Origin: CAZUAQ01 sp964618455 | GTDB taxonomy: Bacteria; Planctomycetota; Phycisphaerae; UBA1845; PWPN01 | Assembly (NCBI GenBank): GCA_964618455.1 | Contig: CAZUAQ010000044.1 | Coordinates: 1-44,179 of the forward strand | Direction: 5' to 3' | Length of the DNA stretch: 44,179 bases | In this document: in pieces, positions 8,379-15,247 of the stretch | Layout: the number at the start of each line of letters is the position of its first letter | Position numbering within the stretch: the stretch's first letter is position 1 | Position numbers and translations under genes: made by a program | Notes under the pieces: model-generated | Database searches by the model: none | What the model was told of the DNA's origin: nothing | The model's input: only the letters and a program-made list of their open reading frames with translations

Positions 8379-9610
8379 GAACCACCGTCCCGACTGGCGT
8401 CGCTTCCGTTGCGAACAACGCTTCCGTGCGCGATCTGAGCGTCGTCCTTGACCTCCAGCGGCGCCACGAGGATGGAGCCGTTGCCGATGTACGTGCCCTT
8501 ACCCACCACGGCCTCGTGAATCTGCTCGCCGTCGAAATTGGCGAACAGGGTCCCGGCGCCGACGTTCACGCCCTCGCCGATCCGGGCGTCACCGATATAA
8601 CTGAGGTGCCGGGCACGGGTCCCGTCGCCCAGCGTCGAATTCTTCAATTCCGTGAAGACCCCCACGACGACATCGTCGCCCAGGACCGTGCCTTCGCGCA
8701 GGTAGGCAAAGGGGCCGACGCTGCAGTTCCGACCGATGCCCACCCGGCCGTGAATGTACGTAAACGGGTGGATGATCGAATCCTGGCCGATCCTGGCGCG
8801 GGCATCGATCCACGTGTTGGGTGGATCAACGATCGTCACCCCCGACGCCATCAGTTCGCGCTGGATGCGATTCTGCATGACGCGGCTCACCTCGGCGAGA
8901 TGCTGCCGGCTGTTGATGCCCATGGCATCCTCGGCGGCGACGGCGGTAATCGCCATGGCCCGGCGTCCCGCCTGCACGAGGATCTTGAGTGCGTCCGTGA
9001 TATAGTACTCGCCCTTGACGTTGTCCGGGCGGACCTGGTCCATGGCTTCAAAGAGCCGTTGCTTCTCGAAGCAGTAGTAGCTCGGATTGATTTCCCGAAT
9101 CTTTCGCTGCTCGTCGGTGCAGTCGCTCTCCTCGATGATCCCCTGAAGGTTGCCGAACTCGTCGCGGATGATTCGTCCGTATCCCGCAGGATTCTCGAGT
9201 ACCGCCGTCGCCAGCGTCACCGCGGAATGCTCCTTTTCATGACGCTCCAGGAGAAGTTCCAGAGTTTCGGCCCGCAGAAGAGGCATATCCCCGGCGATCA
9301 CCACCACGTTGCCGTCGAAATCCTCAAGGGCCTCGCGGCACACCATGGCGGCGTGACCGGTGCCCTTCTGTTCGGCCTGCTCGACCCAGGTGATGCCCGG
9401 CTCATCCTTGAACGTCTCGATGACGTCATCCTTCCGATAGCCCACCACGACGCACATCCGATGGATGTTCGCCGCACGACAAGCATCGAGAACGTATGCC
9501 AGCATGGGCCGCCCGCACACCTGGTGCAGCACCTTGGGCATGTCGGTCACCATGCGGGTGGATTTCCCCGCAGCCAGGATGATGGCGGCTCGCTCCTTGG
9601 CCATGCTCAC
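8375..9610 (-). CDS. glmU: Bifunctional UDP-GlcNAc pyrophosphorylase/GlcN-1-P acetyltransferase, short form
   Basis: This 411-residue protein makes UDP-GlcNAc, a precursor of envelope glycans. The N-terminal nucleotidyltransferase domain has LAAGKSTRM near residue 11 and GTGHAAMV, DMPLLR and GEYYITDAL. The C-terminal left-handed beta helix has HLSYIGDARIGEGVNVGAGT, which includes the acetyltransferase His, and FANFDG. Typical GlmU is 450-460 residues; here the C-terminal arm is missing, so acetyltransferase activity is likely but not certain. It starts MSMAKER at 9610; the ATG six bases on is also possible. It stops in an ATGA overlap with prs. Confidence 0.9.
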   Translation of the reverse strand: MSMAKERAAIILAAGKSTRMVTDMPKVLHQVCGRPMLAYVLDACRAANIHRMCVVVGYRKDDVIETFKDEPGITWVEQAEQKGTGHAAMVCREALEDFDGNVVVIAGDMPLLRAETLELLLERHEKEHSAVTLATAVLENPAGYGRIIRDEFGNLQGIIEESDCTDEQRKIREINPSYYCFEKQRLFEAMDQVRPDNVKGEYYITDALKILVQAGRRAMAITAVAAEDAMGINSRQHLAEVSRVMQNRIQRELMASGVTIVDPPNTWIDARARIGQDSIIHPFTYIHGRVGIGRNCSVGPFAYLREGTVLGDDVVVGVFTELKNSTLGDGTRARHLSYIGDARIGEGVNVGAGTLFANFDGEQIHEAVVGKGTYIGNGSILVAPLEVKDDAQIAHGSVVRNGSDASRDGGS

Positions 9611-9708
9611 TCCTTACACTTCTCCAGACCTTTCGATCATCACGGCAAGATTCCGTCCCAGCCTCTGGAGGCGAGTCGCTCCCGGCGGCCGTCAGACAGA
9701 CAATTCAT

Positions 9709-9780
9709 CTACCCGGCCTGGACTCGAACCAGGAATGCCAGGACCAAAACCTGGTGTGTTACCAATTACACCACCGGGTA
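9709..9780 (-). tRNA. tRNA-Gln (anticodon UUG)
   Basis: The minus-strand sequence folds as a 72-base cloverleaf: acceptor TACCCGG with CCGGGTA, D stem GTGT/ACAC, anticodon stem CCAGG/CCTGG with loop TTTTGGT (anticodon TTG), T arm CCTGG-TTCGAGT-CCAGG and discriminator G. CCA is not encoded. It lies about 98 bases upstream of glmU on the same strand, so it may be cut from the same transcript. Confidence 0.97.
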
Positions 9781-9975
9781 ATCGCTCCGCCGTCACGGGC
9801 ACCGGCGGCGTTTCTGACAACGTTATCTTCGTACTGGATCCGATCTTGGGGAACGGACGCAGCGCTTATGCTGGACCACGCACGAGGCTTGAGCTTCCTG
9901 CTGCGTGTCGGAAGCCCACCACTCGTCACCGAGTTGCCCCAGGGGGCGTGGCGGTCGCTCTGACAATGCGACGAA
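9781..9975 (-). other. Leader between promoter and tRNA-Gln, possible structured RNA
   Basis: No credible coding frame was found here. On the minus strand it holds several hairpins: ACTCG-GTGA-CGAGT with a GNRA loop, GGGCTTCC with GGAAGCTC around an 11-base loop, CAGC-ATAAGC-GCTG, and CCGCCG/CGGCGG (9787-9808) just before the tRNA. I could not match it to SRP RNA, 6S RNA or another family by eye. It may be a plain 5' leader processed off the tRNA, or an unnamed small RNA. Confidence 0.25.
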
Positions 9976-9989
9976 TGGCGTACTATAAC
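9960..9989 (+). promoter_or_regulatory. Plus-strand promoter, CTGACA-18-TATAAC
   Basis: CTGACA at 9960-9965, an 18-base spacer and TATAAC at 9984-9989 resemble a sigma-70-type promoter pointing at the MBL-fold gene at 10163. Its -10 box overlaps that of the minus-strand promoter at 9982-10011. Confidence 0.4.
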
Positions 9990-10011
9990 CAGAAGGCCCA
10001 AAGCAAGTCAA
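9982..10011 (-). promoter_or_regulatory. Minus-strand promoter, TTGACT-18-TATAGT
   Basis: On the minus strand TTGACT (10011-10006), an 18-base spacer and TATAGT (9987-9982) match the sigma-70 consensus at five of six bases each. It would drive the leader, tRNA-Gln and probably the glmU-prs-rplY-pth-rpsF-ssb-rplI-dnaB run. Confidence 0.5.
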
Positions 10012-10077
10012 TGAGGTCTGCCTCACCGGCCACAATTGCGGACAATAAAAAAACGAATACGGAATAGTATTTACAGG

Positions 10078-10105
10078 TTTACTCCTATCCCCGATCTGTT
10101 AGGAT
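10078..10105 (+). promoter_or_regulatory. Weak candidate promoter of the MBL-fold gene
   Basis: TTTACT at 10078-10083, a 16-base spacer and TAGGAT at 10100-10105 lie 58 bases before the ATG at 10163, within an AT-rich patch. The match is modest, and the promoter at 9960-9989 is the alternative. Confidence 0.25.
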
Positions 10106-10162
10106 GACCTGAACATACACTTTCACTTTACGAATTTCCGGTAGCACTTTAGAGGATTGCCC

Positions 10163-11068
10163 ATGCCCGACCGACTCCCCTTCCAGATCTTTCCGCTTCG
10201 GACGGGTACGTGTCGCCTGGGTGAAAACCACGTCCTCGGGGATGAGTTCAGTGACGAGAATCGCATCGAGTTCGCCCTCTATGCCTTCCTCGTGGATGGG
10301 GGGCCCGGTCGGCGTGCCCTGATCGATCTCGGGCCCGTCGGACTGGACTACCTGAACAGCATGTTTCGCAGGTACAGTCTTTTCAGGGATATTGAAGGCA
10401 CTCCCGATGATATCCGCCAACCGGATGGAAACGTCTTCGACTGGCTCGATCGTCTCGAACTTCAACCGGAGGACATCAATCATCTCATCCTCACGCACTT
10501 TCATGCGGACCATCACGGCCTGACCACCGGCAAGGATGGCGGCGCGTTGATGGGCTTCCCGAAAGCGACGATTCATGTGTCGCGTGTCGGCTGGGAGGAC
10601 AATCTCGCCAAGCGAACGGAGGATGGTCAATGGGCCAGCTACGTGGACTTCGGCCTCTCGGACTTTCTGCTTGAAGCTGAGCAGGAAGGTCGCGTGCGGT
10701 TCCACGATGACGACGAAGTTATGCCGGGCCTCGACATCATCCAGCTTGGAGGCCATGCCCCCTGCAGCCAGGGCGTGATCGTGCAGACCTCGGTGGCTCC
10801 CGCCATCGTCACCAGCGATGAGATCTACCGGTACGATCTCCTCGAGCGCGCCATCATGGCCCGCATCAGCACCACGCCGGAAAAGCTCAAGGCGGCGACA
10901 CACCGACTTGTCGACCTGGCGCTGGAAGGCGCGATTCTGCTGCCCTGCCATGAACCGATGCTGGCCAAACAATTCAACACGGACGGTAATGCCTGGCTGA
11001 AAGGCATCAAGCCTCATTCCGATCGCGCCGCGCGAAGTTACCAGACACACGCCGGAACTCGGCCGTAA
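10163..11068 (+). CDS. MBL-fold metallohydrolase, lactonase-like
   Basis: This 301-residue protein is a metallo-beta-lactamase-fold hydrolase, probably cytoplasmic because no signal peptide is seen. The zinc motif LTHFHADHHGL is at residues 110-120 (H112, H114, D116, H117). Further ligands fit LGGHAPCSQG (His), TSDEIY (Asp) and LPCHEP (last His). The overall layout resembles the N-acyl-homoserine-lactonase group, but substrate cannot be assigned. The ATG at 10163 is chosen because AGAGGA lies six bases upstream; a TTG six bases earlier would sit too close to that site. It converges with the next gene, 28 bases between stops. Confidence 0.85.
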   Translation: MPDRLPFQIFPLRTGTCRLGENHVLGDEFSDENRIEFALYAFLVDGGPGRRALIDLGPVGLDYLNSMFRRYSLFRDIEGTPDDIRQPDGNVFDWLDRLELQPEDINHLILTHFHADHHGLTTGKDGGALMGFPKATIHVSRVGWEDNLAKRTEDGQWASYVDFGLSDFLLEAEQEGRVRFHDDDEVMPGLDIIQLGGHAPCSQGVIVQTSVAPAIVTSDEIYRYDLLERAIMARISTTPEKLKAATHRLVDLALEGAILLPCHEPMLAKQFNTDGNAWLKGIKPHSDRAARSYQTHAGTRP

Positions 11069-11096
11069 TTCAGACGGCGGTAGAGGACCACCGGAG

Positions 11097-14000
11097 TCAG
11101 TATTCTATATCGACCTGCGTTCTCGAAACACGTTGCTTAAGCGCGATCCACTTCTGCCCTTCAAACTCGTACGGCTCTTCATTCACACGAACTGAGCGGA
11201 CCAATGAATTCAGGGGGACACGGAGATGGATGGCGCGCGGCGGGTTGCGGGTCGGCGGATCGAGGATCAGCCGGATGCGTTCCTGTTGTGACTGGACGTC
11301 CAGGCTCATCGGTCCGAACCAGGTCGGCGCGTCTTCCACACGAATGGTCTTCCCGGGTTCCAGCCATTCATCCGGTGCTCCCGCCAGCAGCAGCAGATCC
11401 CCACCATCCTCAAACATCAAAAGTGACCGGAACCAGACGATGAACGCCGACTCGTCGGGCGACTTGAAGAACGGACCCTGGCCGATACCGTACGCTTCGA
11501 TCGGGTGCTCGGTGAAGGTCCGGACGTCCTCGAAGACATTGGCGGCCAGGCTGTTGGTGAACGCGCGGACGGCGTAATCGGGTTGGCGCCGCTTCATGTA
11601 GACCAGCGGATTGGGCAGCAGGTTGGATTGCAGCGTGATGCCACCCCAACTGAACCATTGCTTCTCGAAGTCGTCAAGACGCCTCCCACGTTCGGATGTC
11701 ACGAACACATTGTCTTCGGCATCGCGCAGCATCCACTCGGCTTCAGGGGAGTCCCTGTCGATGACGCCGCAATCGATCAGGTGAATCGGCCCGTACAGGG
11801 CGTCGCGAATCCAGCCGAGGTCACGTCCACGCAGACGGCTCCGTGTCGGCTGAAACGGAAGGTACGTCCCGTCGCGCATGCGAACGACCGGCGCGCGGAT
11901 CATCGCCTCCTTGCAGGATAGGCGGAGGTGCTTCCCGAATGCCATCGCTTCGGTGGTGAGTCGATGAGCCTCGGGATGGCCGATCTGCTCCAGCGACGCG
12001 GCGGAATCCCGAAGCCCGCGGTAGGCGTAGGCGTTGACGGCAAACCACCACAGCCACTCCGGTGGATCTTCCAGGTGCCCCGGGGGCAGCAGACCGCGGC
12101 CCCAGTATTCGTCCGTCTTCGCAAGCGTGTTGGCCTCGTCCGGAACGTCGCGCTCACGGATGATGAAGTCGCAGCCCTCCACGAGTGCATCCGCGACGTC
12201 GCGAAGCCATTCTTCGTCCCGCGTGAAGCGGTAGTGCTCATTGAGCATCCAGAGCACGAAGCCGTGATCGAGGTTGTAGTTGAACCGCTGGTAATCGCCG
12301 TCTTTCGACGGCAGACCATGGAAGACACCTCGTGAACTCTTGAAACGTCCCTGGAGTGGACGGGTGGATTGCCCGCGAACGGCGGCGTCGAGGAATTTCG
12401 CCGCCTCGTTATGAAGGCCACGCATCTCGAGCGAGCGAACCTGATGACACGTCTCGTTCAGGCAGACGTTGTAGAGCAGCGTGGCGGCGGGGAGCAGCCA
12501 CGTGCCGTTGTGTGGATCGCGATCGGCGGTGATGAAGACGTGGGCAAGTTGGGCACGGTAGAAATCGTTCAGCAGCGGATCGGGCACTTCGATACGTGCC
12601 GAGCGGTCCAATATCTCCCGCCAGCGATGCGTTTCCCGGGCGAGCACCTCCTCAAAGTCAAGCGCCGCGATCCTTTCCCGCTGTTGAGGCATCGTCAATG
12701 TCACGTAGGGGACGCGGTATTGCATCTCGGACTTCTGACCGGGAGATAGTTTCACGTCTGCCCTCAGGCAGGGTGGCATACCTTTCATGCCCAGCACATC
12801 CGGCTTGATCACGATACTCTCGTCAGCCTTCAGGAAGAATCGGTAGAGCGGCTCGTCGTATTCACTTCGGACACCGTCGCTCTGGCGGGCGTTGGCATAC
12901 ACGTGTCCGTCACGGAGCGTGAAGAACTCCCTCGCGTCCTCGTAGAGAGTGATTTCCGTGGTCTTCGCCTGGTTCGTGGAATTCGTGACCGTCAAGCGGA
13001 CCAGCAGCACGACCGTTTCGTCGCCCCGGGCATCGGCGGGTTCCTCGAGATAGGTCGCGACACAGGTCTGCTCGTAGCGGATGCCCCTGTGCTCCCATGT
13101 GTTGATCAGGATCGGTAACGTATTCTCGAGGAGTTGTTGCCGGACGAAGCCCTCCTCTTCGAGATCGGCCGGGGGATGTCCGACTTTGAGATGCAACCGC
13201 CACCGATGCTCGGGCCATCGAAGAAGCGTGTTATCCTCGGCGGGGGACTTCAAGGCTTCTCTTGAAAGCAGTACGGTCCCGTCGTATCGAACGGCGACTT
13301 CCTGCCGGGAGAGTGGCGGCGCGAGCGGCAGATACATCGGCTCCGGCGTTTGGACCGCCTTTTCCATGGCCGGAATCTCGGCGCGCGCCCTCGTCCAAGT
13401 CTGCTGCGGCTCCTCGGGAATGCGATCGTAGACCTGCCTGACGTCGGACAACCCGGATGCCCGATCCGCCTCGTGGTCGGCATGACGAACGGTGACACCC
13501 ATGGCAGGTATGTTTAATCGCCCGTTGCGCATCGCCTCGGCAGGCAGAAATGAGAATCCCGTCCACCGATCGTCGGCCCTCCGAAGCGTGACGATTGTTC
13601 GCGTGGCAGTGGCATCATCCTCACGGTAAAAGCGGACGCGAAGTGCTTCGTCACCCCTGTCGAGACGTTGCAGTTGGCTGGTCTCACCCGTCGTGGGATC
13701 GAGGAGGTAGCCGTTGATGACCGAGGCGTCGACGGGAAGCTCGACCGGACTTTCGTCATCCCAATCAAGAGTGAACGTGGCGTCGCAATGTTTCGAGGGC
13801 GCGTAGGCCCGGATGTAGCGGACCGGTGGCGGCTCGCGCTTGCCCAGGAGAAAGCGGAACCGATACGTGCGGCGGTAGTTGAAATCGGGCGCATTCGGAT
13901 CGTCGGGATGCTCGGCGGCGTAGGGCCCGAATTCGAAACTGACATCGCGGTCACCCGCCCACCATTCGCCGCGCACATCCACCCATTCGCCGTGAAACGG

Positions 14001-14375
14001 GTCATCCAGCCGCGCCCATCCGCCGGCCCCGTTGTGCGGCCAGTGGCGATGAAAATACTGTGGGCGAATCTCGTGGCGATTGGCAATGGCGTGACGAAAC
14101 TCAATATTCACGGCGGCGATGTCGCGTGGCTCGTCCCATTCGACGGCGATGGCGTACTCGCCGGCGTGGGGACCTGCCTCAATCTTCCAGGCCGGCCACC
14201 CGTCCTTGCCGCGAACGAGTGTCTGAACCTCGAGCGTGTCCGGAGCTTGCCCGGATACCTTCACCACGCGACCGAAGTCGGCGAGATTGATGCGATCATT
14301 ACGACCCAACACGGAACGTGCCGAAGCCGACGAGATAGGAACCAGAAGCGCCAGAAGGATGCTGAGAATTCGCAT
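11097..14375 (-). CDS. Large secreted protein, probable six-hairpin glycoside hydrolase
   Basis: This 1092-residue protein opens with a signal peptide (MRILSILLALLVPISSASA). The first half is rich in beta-strand-like sequence and looks like a beta-sandwich region. The second half is helical with Trp/Tyr/His-rich motifs such as CLNETCHQ, FNYNLDHGFVLWMLNEHYRF, KTDEYWGRGLL and EWLWWFAVNAYAYRGL, which fits an alpha/alpha toroid of the six-hairpin glycosidase clan. The C-terminus again looks beta-rich. The exact family and substrate are not recognised. ATG 14375 is used; a GTG nine bases upstream is in frame. It is divergent from the PTS EIIA-like gene. Confidence 0.65.
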   Translation of the reverse strand: MRILSILLALLVPISSASARSVLGRNDRINLADFGRVVKVSGQAPDTLEVQTLVRGKDGWPAWKIEAGPHAGEYAIAVEWDEPRDIAAVNIEFRHAIANRHEIRPQYFHRHWPHNGAGGWARLDDPFHGEWVDVRGEWWAGDRDVSFEFGPYAAEHPDDPNAPDFNYRRTYRFRFLLGKREPPPVRYIRAYAPSKHCDATFTLDWDDESPVELPVDASVINGYLLDPTTGETSQLQRLDRGDEALRVRFYREDDATATRTIVTLRRADDRWTGFSFLPAEAMRNGRLNIPAMGVTVRHADHEADRASGLSDVRQVYDRIPEEPQQTWTRARAEIPAMEKAVQTPEPMYLPLAPPLSRQEVAVRYDGTVLLSREALKSPAEDNTLLRWPEHRWRLHLKVGHPPADLEEEGFVRQQLLENTLPILINTWEHRGIRYEQTCVATYLEEPADARGDETVVLLVRLTVTNSTNQAKTTEITLYEDAREFFTLRDGHVYANARQSDGVRSEYDEPLYRFFLKADESIVIKPDVLGMKGMPPCLRADVKLSPGQKSEMQYRVPYVTLTMPQQRERIAALDFEEVLARETHRWREILDRSARIEVPDPLLNDFYRAQLAHVFITADRDPHNGTWLLPAATLLYNVCLNETCHQVRSLEMRGLHNEAAKFLDAAVRGQSTRPLQGRFKSSRGVFHGLPSKDGDYQRFNYNLDHGFVLWMLNEHYRFTRDEEWLRDVADALVEGCDFIIRERDVPDEANTLAKTDEYWGRGLLPPGHLEDPPEWLWWFAVNAYAYRGLRDSAASLEQIGHPEAHRLTTEAMAFGKHLRLSCKEAMIRAPVVRMRDGTYLPFQPTRSRLRGRDLGWIRDALYGPIHLIDCGVIDRDSPEAEWMLRDAEDNVFVTSERGRRLDDFEKQWFSWGGITLQSNLLPNPLVYMKRRQPDYAVRAFTNSLAANVFEDVRTFTEHPIEAYGIGQGPFFKSPDESAFIVWFRSLLMFEDGGDLLLLAGAPDEWLEPGKTIRVEDAPTWFGPMSLDVQSQQERIRLILDPPTRNPPRAIHLRVPLNSLVRSVRVNEEPYEFEGQKWIALKQRVSRTQVDIEY

Positions 14376-14405
14376 ACCGGACACTCGCGATGATGAGCCA
14401 GCTTT

Positions 14406-14522
14406 TCAGATGGACGGATGGAACATATTTACCCTAATCGAGCCTGCCCGCGCTCGCAAATGGACCGACAACTTGTATTCGTGGGTCGGCCGTTTATAGT
14501 AAGTCGTTTTGAGTCCATCTGA
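14406..14522. repeat. Perfect 10-bp inverted repeat flanking a promoter
   Basis: TCAGATGGAC at 14406-14415 is the exact reverse complement of GTCCATCTGA at 14513-14522. The pair brackets the divergent intergenic region, including the promoter at 14473-14500. It could be two operator half-sites or chance. Confidence 0.5.
14473..14500 (+). promoter_or_regulatory. Promoter of the EIIA-like gene, TTGTAT-16-TATAGT
   Basis: TTGTAT at 14473-14478 and TATAGT at 14495-14500 with a 16-base spacer form a good sigma-70-type promoter. It gives a leader of about 64 bases. Confidence 0.5.
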
Positions 14523-14545
14523 GGACTGCCACCGGAAGAGTCCTC
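14521..14545 (+). promoter_or_regulatory. Hairpin in the leader of the EIIA-like gene
   Basis: GAGGACT (14521-14527) pairs perfectly with AGTCCTC (14539-14545) around an 11-base loop, a few bases before the GGGAGGAG ribosome binding site. No T-run follows, so it is not a terminator. It could affect translation or RNA stability. Confidence 0.35.
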
Positions 14546-14570
14546 AGCCGACGGGAGGAGTGGATGTGAC

Positions 14571-15125
14571 GTGCTAGTACAGGAATGCCTCCCACCCGAA
14601 GCCATCTTCATCGTGGATCAGGCGGAAAATCCCCACGAGGTGATCTCCACCCTCTCCGCGGAAGTTGCCAAGGCGCTGGGCGAAGATGCCGACAAGGTCG
14701 AGCGCGTCGTCCTGGAACGCGAGCGGGCGCGAACGACCGCCTTTTCGAACGGGTCCGCCGTGCCGCACGGTCGCCTGCCCGGGCTGAAGCGGTTCTGCAT
14801 CGGGGTGATGATTCTCGGCCAACCCCTCCGCTGGGATAACGAGGGGCACGCGGTGGACACGGTCATTCTGATCGTGGGACCTTCAGAAAACGTGTCCGAC
14901 CATCTCCGCATCCTGGCCAACTGCAGCCGCCTGCTGGACAGCGCGGCGGTGCGAAGCAAGCTGAAGCGCGCCCCGGATGCCGAGTCCATCCACAAGTTGA
15001 TGTCCGCGGCGGAAGAAGCCGTCGAGCATCGACGTTCTCACGAGGGTGCACTTCGCGAACTGCGTCAAGACCAGGATCGCGATGAGGATGATCTCGGCGA
15101 GGTGGCGGCGCGTTTTGAATGGTAG
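14571..15125 (+). CDS. PTS EIIA (fructose/nitrogen type, PtsN-like) domain protein
   Basis: This 184-residue protein has a type-2 EIIA fold. The phosphorylatable His is H66 in FSNGSAVPHGRLPG, which matches the family GNGVAIPH-type motif. The last 40 residues are a charged acidic tail (RQDQDRDEDD) absent from normal PtsN. Such stand-alone EIIA proteins are usually regulatory and phosphorylated by HPr or NPr. The start is GTG at 14571, with GGGAGGAG about 10 bases upstream; no ATG fits. The CLC channel gene follows after 122 bases on the same strand, so EIIA could regulate ion flux, as PtsN does for potassium transport in E. coli, but that is inference. Confidence 0.8.
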   Translation: MLVQECLPPEAIFIVDQAENPHEVISTLSAEVAKALGEDADKVERVVLERERARTTAFSNGSAVPHGRLPGLKRFCIGVMILGQPLRWDNEGHAVDTVILIVGPSENVSDHLRILANCSRLLDSAAVRSKLKRAPDAESIHKLMSAAEEAVEHRRSHEGALRELRQDQDRDEDDLGEVAARFEW

Positions 15126-15247
15126 TGACGATCGGTCGCTCCAGGCGTCGATTGGCCGTGTTTGCGGGTAGCTCTGTTCGCGGATAGCTCTCCCGGCAGA
15201 GATGACGACATTCCTGAGTCTTCCTAACGTCATTCATCGGGTCAGTC

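Noticed and set aside
8426..9781. Long plus-strand open frame of 451 codons opposite glmU
   Set aside because: It is the antisense of a clear glmU gene and of tRNA-Gln; GC-rich codons leave few stops.
9781..9975. SRP RNA or 6S RNA in the tRNA-Gln leader
   Set aside because: The conserved SRP domain IV loop (CAGG/GGAAGCAG pair) is absent and no 6S-like long open bulge was seen.
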